A stretch of 64,000 bases of DNA from Grimontia marina (lineage in GTDB: Bacteria; Pseudomonadota; Gammaproteobacteria; Enterobacterales; Vibrionaceae), in contig NZ_FIZY01000017.1 of the NCBI RefSeq assembly GCF_900060185.1, positions 1 to 64,000 of the forward strand. Direction: 5' to 3'. Made by a program: the position numbers and the translations under genes. This document shows, piece after piece, positions 9,461 through 18,439 of this stretch. The notes beneath the pieces were generated by a model, which did not search any database, was not told where the DNA came from, and worked only from the letters and a program-made list of their open reading frames with translations. The number at the start of each line of letters is the position of its first letter. Position 1 is the stretch's first letter.

Positions 9461-9725
9461 TATGCCCAAACAACCTGAAAATGCAGGATTCAGCGAGTTT
9501 GACTGGCGTTGTGATCGCGGCGTTCCTTTGTAGGTGTAGCCTTCTCCATCAAAAAGGAACAACAAAGAGCAAGGCGTCAGTCAACTCGCCCGAAGGGAGG
9601 CCTTCATGCGCCCACTTCTTTGTTAAATACCACGGAAATAGAACGACTATTCATCGTGGAATTTGCCTCGAATTGAACGCATTGATGGCCTCTGAATGCA
9701 AGCATCTTCAGGTCGTTTGGGTATA
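9461..9725. mobile_element. Inverted-repeat element, family B, full-length copy
   Basis: A 265 bp non-coding element with terminal repeats TATGCCCAAACAACCTGAAAATGC and, inverted at the right end, TATACCCAAACGACCTGAAGATGC. Inside is the block CATCAAAAAGGAACAACAAAG followed by CAGTCAACTCGCC, shared with the remnant at 36662-36753. The TATACCCAAAC...CCTGAA end is, from memory, a common Vibrionaceae dispersed repeat. It lies between the M16 terminator and the dctM stop codon. Confidence 0.75.
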
Positions 9726-9741
9726 TCACCTACCAATTCAA

Positions 9742-11031
9742 TTAGCCTGCACCGGTAAATTGCAAAAGATAGGTCGATAGTGGCGGGTAAAACGCGATAA
9801 TTGCCCAGGCAATACTCAGCGCAATCAAATAGGGCAAAACGAAACGGACAATTGTGAAATAAGGAATGCCAGTAATCCCACTTGCTACGTAAAGATTTAA
9901 CCCGTAGGGAGGAGTAATAAATCCGATAGCATCACCGACCAAAAAGATGACGGCAAAATGAATCGGGTCAACTCCTGCACTGTAGGCAATCGGAGCAAGA
10001 ATTGGTGCAAGGATTATGGTATTCGGTAAGCTTTCTAAAACCGTACCTGCAGCCAAAACCAAAAGCATACAAGCCAAAAGCACAAAAGTAGGATCACCAA
10101 TCAGCGACATCCAACCCCTGACGACATCACCCGCTCCCAGCAGAGACAGCAATTGCTGCATAACTACAGATACCGCAATGAGGGGGGCAAGCATTCCCGT
10201 TATTTGTCCAGAGCGCAGTAAAATTGTCGGCAGCATACTGATCTTTATCTGGCGAGTGACCAGTACGCCGGCAATCAAGCAAAAACCGACTGTCACACCT
10301 GCCGCTTCTGTCGGTGAAAATGCTCCGGAATAAATGCCATAAATCACGATGCCGATTGCAATGAGACCAAGGTAAGCTTTTAAGCCAGTTTTGAGTATGT
10401 TTGTGGGGTTAAACGAAATGATATTCCCCCACTTATTTTTCTTACATACGAAATAGCATGCCAATTGCATGGCAATCACCATCAAAAGCCCTGGTAACAT
10501 TCCGCCTATAAACAGGTCGCTGATGGAGAGGTCGAGTAGAAAGCCATACACAATGAAAATAATACTTGGCGGGATAATAATTCCGACTGTACCACCTGCT
10601 GCTGCTGTCGCAGCGGCAAAGCGTTCATCGTAGTTATTCTTTGCCATTTCCGGTTGCATAATAGAGCCAATGGTTGCAGTCGTACCGGCATTGGAGCCCG
10701 AAATAGCGGCAAACATACCACAAGCCCCAATCGTTGCCATCCCCAACCCTCCCCTTACCCATCCTAAGATGGCATAGGCAAAATCCGACATTCGTTTTGC
10801 AATGCCTGCAGCATTGATTAAGTCACCTGTCATAATAAATAAGGGCAGCGCGAGCAGGCCAAAGAAGTTCAGCCCTTCAAACAGAGTGACACCAATGTTG
10901 GCAAGGGTAAAGTCGACAACAAGGCTGCAACCAACAATCCAAAAACCAATGACTAAAAAGATTGGAACGCCAATTACGAACAGTAAGGTCACTCCCGCAG
11001 ATATCAACGCGATTAATGTGCCGTCTTCCAT
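9742..11031 (-). CDS. dctM: TRAP transporter large permease (DctM)
   Basis: 429 residues with roughly a dozen membrane segments. It has the DctM signatures GGTVGIIIPPSIIFIVYG and, near the C-terminus, DAIGFITPPYGLNLYVASGI. It is the ion-driven translocation subunit of a tripartite TRAP transporter. A strong Shine-Dalgarno (AGGAGG) precedes the ATG, and dctQ ends 8 bp upstream. It is last in the dctP-dctQ-dctM order on the minus strand. The substrate is unknown; the divergent GMC oxidoreductase hints at an organic acid or alcohol. Confidence 0.93.
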   Translation of the reverse strand: MEDGTLIALISAGVTLLFVIGVPIFLVIGFWIVGCSLVVDFTLANIGVTLFEGLNFFGLLALPLFIMTGDLINAAGIAKRMSDFAYAILGWVRGGLGMATIGACGMFAAISGSNAGTTATIGSIMQPEMAKNNYDERFAAATAAAGGTVGIIIPPSIIFIVYGFLLDLSISDLFIGGMLPGLLMVIAMQLACYFVCKKNKWGNIISFNPTNILKTGLKAYLGLIAIGIVIYGIYSGAFSPTEAAGVTVGFCLIAGVLVTRQIKISMLPTILLRSGQITGMLAPLIAVSVVMQQLLSLLGAGDVVRGWMSLIGDPTFVLLACMLLVLAAGTVLESLPNTIILAPILAPIAYSAGVDPIHFAVIFLVGDAIGFITPPYGLNLYVASGITGIPYFTIVRFVLPYLIALSIAWAIIAFYPPLSTYLLQFTGAG

Positions 11032-11039
11032 AACGCCTC

Positions 11040-11567
11040 CTAATCGACCAAAGATGCCTGAAGCACAAAAGGTTCTTTGCGCTTGAACGTATTAATGTCC
11101 TTTATAAGGTTTTGAATAACCCTAATAACTATCAGCCCCCATGCTAAAGGTGTTGCCAAGTAGAACCACCACTCCATGATGTCATCTGTTCCACCAACAA
11201 TCGCGAAATTGTCGTAGGCAATCCAAACCTGATTTGAGGCATGGAAGATCACAATACCCGCAAAAACAATCCAAAGAACGGCATCGAGAATCAAACAAAG
11301 AAACTGGAGTCTGTAAGACATCCGGGCACGGATTTCAGTCAACGCTAGATGCGTTCTTTTTCGGATGTTGTAAGAAGCCCCAAACCAAGTCACCCATAAA
11401 AAGAGAAGCACCGGAATCGTCGTGCTCCAGGCAACTTGCTGGTTAAACAGAAACCGTCTGACAACCTCAACAAAAATAATCCCGGCCATACTGGAATAGG
11501 TAATCAGGATGATGACCTTTTCCGTATTTTCATCTAGCCATTTCAATAACGCATATAGCGGTCTCAT
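11040..11567 (-). CDS. dctQ: TRAP transporter small permease (DctQ)
   Basis: About 175 residues with four predicted membrane segments and the family WVTWFGASYNIRKRTHLALTE block. It couples the binding protein to DctM. The frame extends to a TTG at 11606, but ATG 11567 has a Shine-Dalgarno (GAGGT) and begins the conserved MRPLYALLKWLDENTEK. The upstream extension overlaps the T-run of a hairpin and is probably untranslated. Confidence 0.9.
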   Translation of the reverse strand: MRPLYALLKWLDENTEKVIILITYSSMAGIIFVEVVRRFLFNQQVAWSTTIPVLLFLWVTWFGASYNIRKRTHLALTEIRARMSYRLQFLCLILDAVLWIVFAGIVIFHASNQVWIAYDNFAIVGGTDDIMEWWFYLATPLAWGLIVIRVIQNLIKDINTFKRKEPFVLQASLVD

Positions 11568-11583
11568 ACCCACCTCGGAAAGC

Positions 11584-11646
11584 AAAAATAAAAAGAGCGC
11601 AGGCAAATCGCTAGCATTTAGACACGCTAACAGTCCACTCTGCGCT
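11584..11646 (-). terminator. Terminator-like hairpin between dctP and dctQ
   Basis: On the minus strand AGCGCAG and CTGCGCT (+ positions 11640-11646 and 11596-11602) close a stem. An inner stem GTTAGC/GCTAGC (one G-U pair) lies inside, and a CTTTTTATTTTT run follows. It would stop part of the transcription after dctP and give more binding protein than permease. Confidence 0.55.
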
Positions 11647-11654
11647 ATGGTTTC

Positions 11655-12881
11655 TTAGCTCATCCACCACCGCTGCGGTGGCACATTCACTGCCGATGTG
11701 TCTTTTGGTATTTCACGGGCGATGTCATAAATTTCTTGATAAGTATCATGACCACCAGACCACTTATTCAGCCTATCTCTCCACTGTTCCCATGGCTCGG
11801 GATTGAATTCTGGTGAACACATTTCTTCAGCTTTACGTAGCTCAGCATCAGAAAGTGTCGCTACGCGGGTATTATTTTCCGCGAAAATGGTCCCTGGTTT
11901 GGGTGGATTTGTCGCCCCAACAATGTCGGTGAGTGCAGCCTCATTCATACCTTGAGTAAAGATCTGAGCGACATATGCCGACTCCATGACATCATCTTGT
12001 AGATCGGAGCCCAACTTATCAAATACAGGTAAGCTCATTGCTGTATGCTCGGTGCCGCAGAAGAACTTGAGATCAACACATTGTGAAACAACGGGGGCCA
12101 TCCCTGCATAAGCGACGGCCCCCATCCAGGTTTCAGCACCGTCAATAAGCCCTTGCTTGAGCCCATCAAGAGTTTCCTCCCACGCGATTGGGACGGGGTT
12201 TAGATTCATCAGTTGCATCGCAATACGGCCAAGTTGCGTCCCGGTTACCCGGTTCTTGGTGCCCGCAAGCTGGTCTACGGATGTCACTAAAGGCTTATCC
12301 TTCCACTTTAACCCCAACTGAATACCGCGAAGCTCACAGTGGGTAAAAAGGAACTGCAGTTTATGGCGCTTTCTCAATGGCTCCCTAAACAGGGCTTCAC
12401 TTTTAGGGCTGTAGAAAAAGTGGTATTGAGAAGCACGGGATGGAAACATGTATGCGTAATCAAGCACATTAAGATAAGGCGCGCCTCCAGCCGAGTTCTG
12501 GGTGGAAGCAGAGTAAATATCCACGATACCTTGCTGTGTTTTTTTCACACAGTTGGTTTGTCCGCATATCTGATTACTACCAATGAACTCAACCCGAATA
12601 GCACCATTCGTGCGCTGTTCTAAGTCTCTTGCGAAAAAAAGCTGCCCCGACTTCTGAATATCGAGGTTTTTCTCGTTAAATCCTGATGCGCCAAATTTGA
12701 GCTGAAATTTTGGCGGTGCAGAGTATCTTTCCTTCTGCGTATTCTCTGCCGCTTTTGCCAGAGACGATATGGAAGCGCCAGCTCCCAAAGTCCCTGCCGC
12801 TATCAACGTCGACGTCATCCCAAAACGGGCCGACACTTTCATAAAGTCACGACGAGTTAATATCTCCCGATTTCTTTTCAT
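11655..12881 (-). CDS. dctP: TRAP transporter substrate-binding protein (DctP), TAT-exported
   Basis: 408 residues. The N-terminus has a twin-arginine signal (TRRDFMK) followed by a hydrophobic stretch and ALA-type cleavage (SLAKA, about residue 44). The mature part has DctP-family features: LKFGASGFNEKN, the binding-site arginine region GTKNRVTGTQLGR, and LKQGLIDGAETWMG. It captures the substrate in the periplasm. TAT export implies folding in the cytoplasm, which is unusual but known for some TRAP binding proteins. Shine-Dalgarno AAAGGAG. The ligand cannot be read from the sequence. Confidence 0.92.
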   Translation of the reverse strand: MKRNREILTRRDFMKVSARFGMTSTLIAAGTLGAGASISSLAKAAENTQKERYSAPPKFQLKFGASGFNEKNLDIQKSGQLFFARDLEQRTNGAIRVEFIGSNQICGQTNCVKKTQQGIVDIYSASTQNSAGGAPYLNVLDYAYMFPSRASQYHFFYSPKSEALFREPLRKRHKLQFLFTHCELRGIQLGLKWKDKPLVTSVDQLAGTKNRVTGTQLGRIAMQLMNLNPVPIAWEETLDGLKQGLIDGAETWMGAVAYAGMAPVVSQCVDLKFFCGTEHTAMSLPVFDKLGSDLQDDVMESAYVAQIFTQGMNEAALTDIVGATNPPKPGTIFAENNTRVATLSDAELRKAEEMCSPEFNPEPWEQWRDRLNKWSGGHDTYQEIYDIAREIPKDTSAVNVPPQRWWMS

Positions 12882-13067
12882 GCTCGCACTCCTTTGTATT
12901 GGCTATCGCTCAAACATTACGCTGACATGCCGAAAGTCTCTCTATCTGATGGGTGTCGGCTGTTTGAAGAAACAACAACCCAAAATTCCAGCAATTCAAC
13001 GCGCTCTTCGTTACATTCAAGCTCACATCAACCCATACTCGCTCTTACATTAAAAATGTTAACGAAT

Positions 13068-13082
13068 GGTTAATTTTTAACC
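13068..13082. promoter_or_regulatory. Palindrome in the dctP/GMC divergent region
   Basis: Perfect GGTTAA-TTT-TTAACC in the 372 bp between divergent dctP and the GMC oxidoreductase. It is a candidate operator, possibly for the IclR-family regulator encoded at 15000-15782. The assignment is by location only. Confidence 0.4.
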
Positions 13083-13125
13083 TCGAACAGTTCATTAATG
13101 GCATAGAAAAAATAAAATTCAACCC

Positions 13126-13154
13126 TTGACTTAAAAAATCGAGATAACTAGTCT
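13126..13154 (+). promoter_or_regulatory. Candidate promoter of the GMC oxidoreductase
   Basis: TTGACT and TAGTCT separated by 17 bp, about 100 bp upstream of the ATG. The -10 overlaps an imperfect palindrome (GAGATAACTAGTCTC), a good place for a repressor. Confidence 0.45.
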
Positions 13155-13253
13155 CATATTTCAATGTTTGAGAATTTCTAGATTTGGATGGCTTGCCATG
13201 GAATTCGTCTTGATTTCATTGCACCGAACTAACATGCAGGGAGAGTAAGTTAG

Positions 13254-14870
13254 ATGGGAGATTCTTCTAATCGCTATGATTTTGTTGTCGTAGGGGCCGG
13301 TTCAGCGGGTTGCGTGCTCGCCAACAGATTGTCCAAAGATCCTGCCAATCGCGTCCTTTTAATTGAGGCTGGCGGAAGAGATAATAATCCTTGGTTGCAT
13401 ATTCCTGTTGGTTATTTCAAGACGATGCACAACCCAAAAACAGATTGGTGTTATTTGACGCAGCCAGACCCAGGAATCAATTCCCGTCAACTTCAATGGC
13501 CTAGGGGAAAAGTGCTGGGAGGTTCAAGCGCACTAAACGGGCTGCTGTATGTCAGAGGGCAAGCTGAAGATTATGATCGTTGGGAAGCGTTAGGTAATCA
13601 GGGGTGGTCATATAAAGATGTTTTACCCTACTTTAAAAAATCTGAAGATCAGGAGCGTGGAGCAGACGATTACCATGGTGTAAATGGGTTACAGAAAGTC
13701 AGTGACTTACGATTACGCCGACCTATTGCTGATCATTTTATTAATGCCGCTATCAATCTTGGAATCCCTTACAACCCAGACTGCAATGGCAAGTCCCAGG
13801 AAGGTGTAGGCTATTTTCAGCAAACGGCTTACAAAGGTTTTCGTTGCAGTACGTCAAAGTCTTTTCTGCGTCCTGCAAAACACCGGTCAAACCTCGACGT
13901 GCTGACAGATAGTCACGTTACCAAAATACTTTTTGAAAACAAAACTGCCATTGGTGTTAGCATATATAAAAAAGGGACAGAGCATCCTATCTACGCTTCA
14001 AAAGAAGTCATTCTCTCTTCCGGAGCAATTGGGTCACCTCAATTGTTACAACTGTCTGGAGTAGGCCCCGCTGCCTTGCTCAATTCGCTGGATATTCCTG
14101 TCATACAAGACCTGCCTGGGGTAGGTGAGAATTTACAAGACCATCTTCAGGTAAGGCTTGTTTTTAAAACTAGTGAGCGCACCTTGAATGATGAACTTAA
14201 CAGTCTAATGAAGCGAGCGCTCGTTGGGCTTGAGTACCTTCTTAAAAGAACCGGACCTTTGACACTTGCAGCCAGTCAAGTTGCTATTTTTACAAAATCC
14301 AGCCCGGAGCTTGAACGTCCAGATATTCAGTTTCATATGCAACCACTAAGTGCTGACAAACCTGGCGATGGTGTTCATCCATTTTCTGCCTTCACTTCCT
14401 CGGTATGTCAACTTAGACCATATAGCCGTGGCAGCATTAAAATCATCTCTAGGGATCCTTTTGCGCATCCCATCATCCAACCTTGCTATCTTTCTGACAA
14501 AAGGGACCAAAAGATCATTGTTAATGCAATCAAGCTGGCAAGAAGGATTGCAAATACCTCTCCATTGTCTGAATTTATCTTGGGTGAATATGTCCCAGGC
14601 ACGAACTATCAAACGGATGAAGAGTTGTTGTCCGCAGCGAGACAATTCAGTCAAACCATTTACCATCCAACCAGTACCTGCAAAATGGGGGTAGATGAAA
14701 TGGCCGTCGTTAACCCTAGGCTACAAGTCTATGGTGTTGAAAACCTGAGAGTTGTGGATGCTTCCATCATGCCTGAAATCGCATCTGGCAACACGAACGC
14801 CCCGACGATTATGATTGCAGAAAAAGCGTCAGATATGATTTTGGAAGATCACGCCCACGCTAAGTGCTAA
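13254..14870 (+). CDS. GMC-family FAD oxidoreductase (choline/alcohol dehydrogenase type)
   Basis: 538 residues. The FAD-binding Rossmann motif is VVVGAGSAGCVLANRLS (residues about 10-26). The first GMC signature is PRGKVLGGSSALNGLLYVRG and the second SSGAIGSPQLLQLSGVGP. The C-terminal catalytic pair is the His in IYHPTSTCKMG and the Asn in SGNTNAPTIM. Family members oxidise primary alcohols such as choline to aldehydes. The call stays at family level; betA is not assigned because no betaine aldehyde dehydrogenase or BetI is nearby. Shine-Dalgarno GGGAGAG. It is divergent from the TRAP operon and convergent with the IclR gene, suggesting one import-and-oxidise unit. The last codons and stop lie inside a tandem GCTAAGT repeat. 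Confidence 0.9.
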   Translation: MGDSSNRYDFVVVGAGSAGCVLANRLSKDPANRVLLIEAGGRDNNPWLHIPVGYFKTMHNPKTDWCYLTQPDPGINSRQLQWPRGKVLGGSSALNGLLYVRGQAEDYDRWEALGNQGWSYKDVLPYFKKSEDQERGADDYHGVNGLQKVSDLRLRRPIADHFINAAINLGIPYNPDCNGKSQEGVGYFQQTAYKGFRCSTSKSFLRPAKHRSNLDVLTDSHVTKILFENKTAIGVSIYKKGTEHPIYASKEVILSSGAIGSPQLLQLSGVGPAALLNSLDIPVIQDLPGVGENLQDHLQVRLVFKTSERTLNDELNSLMKRALVGLEYLLKRTGPLTLAASQVAIFTKSSPELERPDIQFHMQPLSADKPGDGVHPFSAFTSSVCQLRPYSRGSIKIISRDPFAHPIIQPCYLSDKRDQKIIVNAIKLARRIANTSPLSEFILGEYVPGTNYQTDEELLSAARQFSQTIYHPTSTCKMGVDEMAVVNPRLQVYGVENLRVVDASIMPEIASGNTNAPTIMIAEKASDMILEDHAHAKC

Positions 14871-14935
14871 GTGCTAAGTGCTAAGTGCTAAGTGCTAAGT
14901 GCTAAGTGCTAAGTGCTAAGTGCTAAGTGCTAAGT
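14859..14935 (+). repeat. Tandem heptamer (GCTAAGT) x 11
   Basis: Eleven perfect copies of GCTAAGT in 77 bp. The GMC gene ends inside the second copy. In any frame a TAA occurs within 21 bases of entering the array, so changes in copy number would not alter the protein beyond its last residues. Confidence 0.95.
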
Positions 14936-14999
14936 GAGCGTGTTCCAAAGTGAGTTCAAGATACCCCGATATCGGCTCTGAGTTATAGGGCCATTTCTG

Positions 15000-15782
15000 T
15001 TAATTCACTTGCAATAAATCGTCAGTGATACCAAATTCAGCAACTGCCAACCGCTGTGCTGCTCGGCGAAGTAGAGGTAAGAATTGTCTGAGCTCTTCTA
15101 AAGACTTGCGGGCTGAAGGGGCATGAACTGCTACCGTGAATGCTACGCGGTTGTCATTATCAATGACTGGAACAGCTATTGCCACCATGTCATCTAGAAA
15201 CTCACCGGTATCAACACCAACCCCATCTACTGCGATTTTTTCTAGATGTTTTTCAAGCTCGCTAACATCAGTCATCGTTTGTGATGTTTCTCTCGTTAGC
15301 GGTATGCTCTTAAAAAGGCGTTTGCGGGTAGAAGCTTTCATATCAGCAAGAAAGAGCTTCCCTGATGCCGTGCAATGAAGTGGGTAATGTTTGCCTACAG
15401 GCAAATGTATTCGATAAGGCCAGTTTGTTTCTACACGCTCAAGATACAGAATTTCATTACCATCGAGTATGGTGAGGTTGCAAGTTTCACCCACCTGCTC
15501 AGAGAGCTCTTTCAGAATAGAAAGCCGATGAACATTAATCGCTGAGTTTTTCAGCGTATCCCGAGCAAGTGCGCGTAACCTATTTCCTGCAGTAAAGCGT
15601 TTACCGTCCGGCTCCCTTTGAAGCAACCCTTCTTCTTCAAGTTGCTGCGCAATGCGATGGACAGTTTGTTTGGGCAAATCCAGCTCTTCAGCTAAGTAAA
15701 CGCTGGACAAAGGTTTATCTGCTTTCACGATTTTTTCAAGGATGACAAAACCCCGAATAAGCGTTGACTGTGTTTCCTTCAT
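15000..15782 (-). CDS. IclR-family transcriptional regulator
   Basis: 260 residues. The N-terminal winged helix-turn-helix (about 8-70; LSSVYLAEELDLPKQTVHRI) is followed by the IclR effector-binding domain (about 85-250), with HCTASGKLFLA and GVGVDTGEFLDDMVAIAVPV. IclR proteins usually bind small carboxylates or aromatics and control the adjacent catabolic genes. Its position next to the GMC gene and TRAP operon suggests it regulates both. The ligand is unknown. Confidence 0.9.
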   Translation of the reverse strand: MKETQSTLIRGFVILEKIVKADKPLSSVYLAEELDLPKQTVHRIAQQLEEEGLLQREPDGKRFTAGNRLRALARDTLKNSAINVHRLSILKELSEQVGETCNLTILDGNEILYLERVETNWPYRIHLPVGKHYPLHCTASGKLFLADMKASTRKRLFKSIPLTRETSQTMTDVSELEKHLEKIAVDGVGVDTGEFLDDMVAIAVPVIDNDNRVAFTVAVHAPSARKSLEELRQFLPLLRRAAQRLAVAEFGITDDLLQVN

Positions 15783-15952
15783 TCTGCCCTCGAGCTAAAA
15801 TGTTGACATGAAAAATGCACAATTGGTGTTTCTTCAATCTTGATTTTATAAGCCAACAGACAACTTTGCCAAATAACCTTAATTAAATGGGATATTGAGT
15901 CCTGAATTTTCACATTAAGAATAACAACAGAGTGTGGAGTGACATTTATTAA

Positions 15953-15983
15953 AATAAGCCATGTCCAATGGACTCGGACATGG
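15953..15983 (-). terminator. Terminator of the pabC-tatD run
   Basis: Stem CCATGTCC / GGACATGG just beyond the tatD stop, with a T-rich stretch (TTATTTTAAT) downstream on the minus strand. Confidence 0.6.
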
Positions 15984-15990
15984 TTTAGAT

Positions 15991-16764
15991 TTACGCAGAA
16001 GGCTTGAAGAGACGGAAGAAGTTCTCGGTCGTGACTCGCGCAACTTCTTCAAAGGAAACCCCTTTCAGTAGTCCAATGTACTCAGCGACTTCGCGCACAT
16101 ACGCAGGCTGATTTTCCTTACCACGAAAAGGCACAGGAGCCAGATATGGCGAGTCTGTTTCAACCAGCAATTTCTCCAGTGGTAAGCGTCGCACGACATC
16201 TTTCAGTTCAGACGCTTTGTTGAAGGTTACAATGCCTGAAATAGAAATGTAGAAACCCAATTCAATCGCTGTTTCTGCCATTTCATAGCTTTCGGTAAAG
16301 CAATGGAGAACACCACCGACTTCCTGCGCATTTTCTTCACGGAGAATTTGCAAAGTGTCTTCTCGTGCCATACGGGTATGGATGATCAGAGGTTTGTTCA
16401 GTTCCACCGCCAAACGAACGTGCTGACGGAAAGCGTCTTTCTGCTTTTCAGCCAGTTCCGGCTGGTAGTGATAGTCCAGACCTGTTTCACCAATTGCTAC
16501 CACACGATCATCAGAAGCCAGCGCTTTCAGTATGTCGTAGTCAAAGCCTTCTTCGATATCCAGCGGGTGAACACCACATGACGCAAACACGTTATCGAAC
16601 GGGCGAATCAACTCCATCATTTTTGGGAAACTTTTCAGCGTCACACCCACAGACAGCAGATAATCAACGCCACGCTGCTTGGCGTTTTCCACCACTGCGC
16701 CTACATCAGCGTGTAAATCTTCGTAATTGAGTTTGTCGAGGTGACAATGCGAGTCGACTAGCAC
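15991..16764 (-). CDS. TatD-family metal-dependent DNase (YcfH-like)
   Basis: 257 residues, the usual length. The TatD motif DSHCHLD at residues 4-10 supplies metal ligands. Further ligands lie in GETGLDYHY, IIHTR, LHCFT and VETDSPYLAP. TatD proteins are 3'-5' exonucleases acting on DNA and RNA. It sits last in pabC-mltG-tmk-holB-tatD, the same order as E. coli ycfH. Confidence 0.93.
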   Translation of the reverse strand: MLVDSHCHLDKLNYEDLHADVGAVVENAKQRGVDYLLSVGVTLKSFPKMMELIRPFDNVFASCGVHPLDIEEGFDYDILKALASDDRVVAIGETGLDYHYQPELAEKQKDAFRQHVRLAVELNKPLIIHTRMAREDTLQILREENAQEVGGVLHCFTESYEMAETAIELGFYISISGIVTFNKASELKDVVRRLPLEKLLVETDSPYLAPVPFRGKENQPAYVREVAEYIGLLKGVSFEEVARVTTENFFRLFKPSA

Positions 16765-16845
16765 GTCTTTTTCTCCGATAGGTTTCTGACTAAAGCGGAC
16801 GATTATACGATATTTGAAGGGGGATGGCTCATCATCCCGCCCTAT

Positions 16846-17814
16846 TTAAGACACAACAAACTCTGTTAGCCATCGGCTGATAAGGAGTTCGCTGTTGAGG
16901 CCAGTGTGCATTGTAAGTTCAGCTTTCATTCGGTTCAACGCCATCAGTTGCGACATGACTTTTGCCTGAGGTAAGGCCGACGCCAAGTTCTGGACGGTTT
17001 TCATATCGTCACAGTGGACAATCGCTTCATCTGAGCCTTGCTGAACCTTGATGATATCCAGCATCAAGAAGCTCAGCCATTGCAGTCCTTCCTGTTGTGC
17101 CTTAACGATGAGGTCAGCAACAGAAAAAAGCCCCTGCCTCTTACTTACAAACTCAGAAAACGCATCGACTAATGCTTTGTGCTTACTGACACTGCCATCT
17201 TCAATAAATGCCTTAGCCGCCAGCGGTGCGCCGCGGTTAATACGCAGCACTTGCAGAGGAACAGACTCAAACAACTCGCCTTCAACCCAACGCTTCACCA
17301 CTGTTTCTTCCGGCAGTTTGGGCTTCCATTTGTTACAACGGCTGACAACCGTCGGTAACATGGCGTCCATCGATTGTGATAGGAGAATGAAGTGACAGTG
17401 TGATGGTGGCTCTTCCAGTGTTTTCAGCAGTGCGTTGGCGGCCGCTTCACCCATTCGATCAGCGTTTTGAATCAAAATAACGCGTTGGCCTCCTAGTTGA
17501 GAGGTTTCCCACGCGTATTGATTGCCTGCACGAACCGCATCGACTCCCAGTTGCTTGCCTTCAGATTCTGGTTTCAACAAGTGGAAGTCTGGGTGCGTAT
17601 CAGCATCAAACAATTGGCAGCTATGGCACATGCCGCAAGGCTCAGTGACACCGTTCTTACAAAGAATGGTTTTCGCCAGGATGGCAGCAAGTTCTATCTT
17701 GCCGCTTCCTTTTGGTGCGCTAAGAAGTACAGCGTGATGCAGGCGATCCTGACCGAGCAATTGCTGCCAGTTTTGCCAGATTTCCTGATGCCAAGGATAG
17801 AGCTTAGCCTGCAT
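16846..17814 (-). CDS. holB: DNA polymerase III subunit delta prime
   Basis: 322 residues. It has an AAA+ clamp-loader fold with a zinc module (Cys residues in [15 protein letters not shown], about 50-65), the sensor region [10 protein letters not shown], and SRCNKW. It is part of the clamp loader that places the beta clamp on DNA. Its first codons overlap the 3' end of tmk by 11 bp, so the genes are translationally coupled. Confidence 0.93.
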   Translation of the reverse strand: MQAKLYPWHQEIWQNWQQLLGQDRLHHAVLLSAPKGSGKIELAAILAKTILCKNGVTEPCGMCHSCQLFDADTHPDFHLLKPESEGKQLGVDAVRAGNQYAWETSQLGGQRVILIQNADRMGEAAANALLKTLEEPPSHCHFILLSQSMDAMLPTVVSRCNKWKPKLPEETVVKRWVEGELFESVPLQVLRINRGAPLAAKAFIEDGSVSKHKALVDAFSEFVSKRQGLFSVADLIVKAQQEGLQWLSFLMLDIIKVQQGSDEAIVHCDDMKTVQNLASALPQAKVMSQLMALNRMKAELTMHTGLNSELLISRWLTEFVVS

Positions 17815-18439
17815 GATTCAGCCAGTTCTCCAGTGCCTTACGAATATCTGCCGATACCGAGTCAATGTCCTGCGAAGCATCGATAATCACAACGCTGTCA
17901 TCAGACTCAGCCAGCTCAAGGTAACGAGCACGGGTACGGTGGAAGAAGTCCAGCTTCATCTTTTCAATTCGGTCCAATTCGCCACGTGCTTTCGCGCGCT
18001 GAAGGCCAATTTCAGGGTCAAGGTCAAGATACAGCGTAAAGTCAGGACGAAAGTCGCCCAATACGGTGTCGCGCAAGTTCTGCATCAGATCCTGATCGAA
18101 GCCGCGACCACCGCCTTGATAAGCTTGTGATGACATGTCATGGCGATCGCCCACCACGTAAGCGCCTTTAGCAAGTGCAGGCTTGATGACGTTATCGACC
18201 AATTGAATGCGTGCCGCGTAAAGCAGCAACAGCTCCGCCATGTCTGTTAAAGGTTCATCAGGGTGCCCCTCTTTCACCAACGCACGCATTTGCTCTGCGA
18301 GCGGCGTTCCACCAGGCTCGCGGGTGGTTTCAATGTCTGAAATACCTTGGGCTTTCAGTGTTTCGATAACGTTGCGGATTGCTGTTGTTTTACCCGCGCC
18401 TTCCAGACCTTCAACGACGATAAATTTTCCGTTACTCAT
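17804..18439 (-). CDS. tmk: Thymidylate kinase
   Basis: 211 residues. It has the P-loop [10 protein letters not shown] (residues 9-18), the DRH motif ([17 protein letters not shown]) and a [12 protein letters not shown] lid-side segment. It makes dTDP from dTMP. It overlaps mltG by 4 bp upstream and holB by 11 bp downstream. Confidence 0.95.
   Translation of the reverse strand: MSNGKFIVVEGLEGAGKTTAIRNVIETLKAQGISDIETTREPGGTPLAEQMRALVKEGHPDEPLTDMAELLLLYAARIQLVDNVIKPALAKGAYVVGDRHDMSSQAYQGGGRGFDQDLMQNLRDTVLGDFRPDFTLYLDLDPEIGLQRAKARGELDRIEKMKLDFFHRTRARYLELAESDDSVVIIDASQDIDSVSADIRKALENWLNHAG

Noticed and set aside
9418-9780. 120-codon open frame after the M16 gene
   Set aside because: It starts at the M16 stop and runs through a terminator, the family B repeat and the antisense of dctM. 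No ribosome site or family resemblance.
14859-14935. Heptamer array as a CRISPR or phase-variation switch
   Set aside because: No spacers between units, and frame changes cannot alter the protein because stops occur in all frames.
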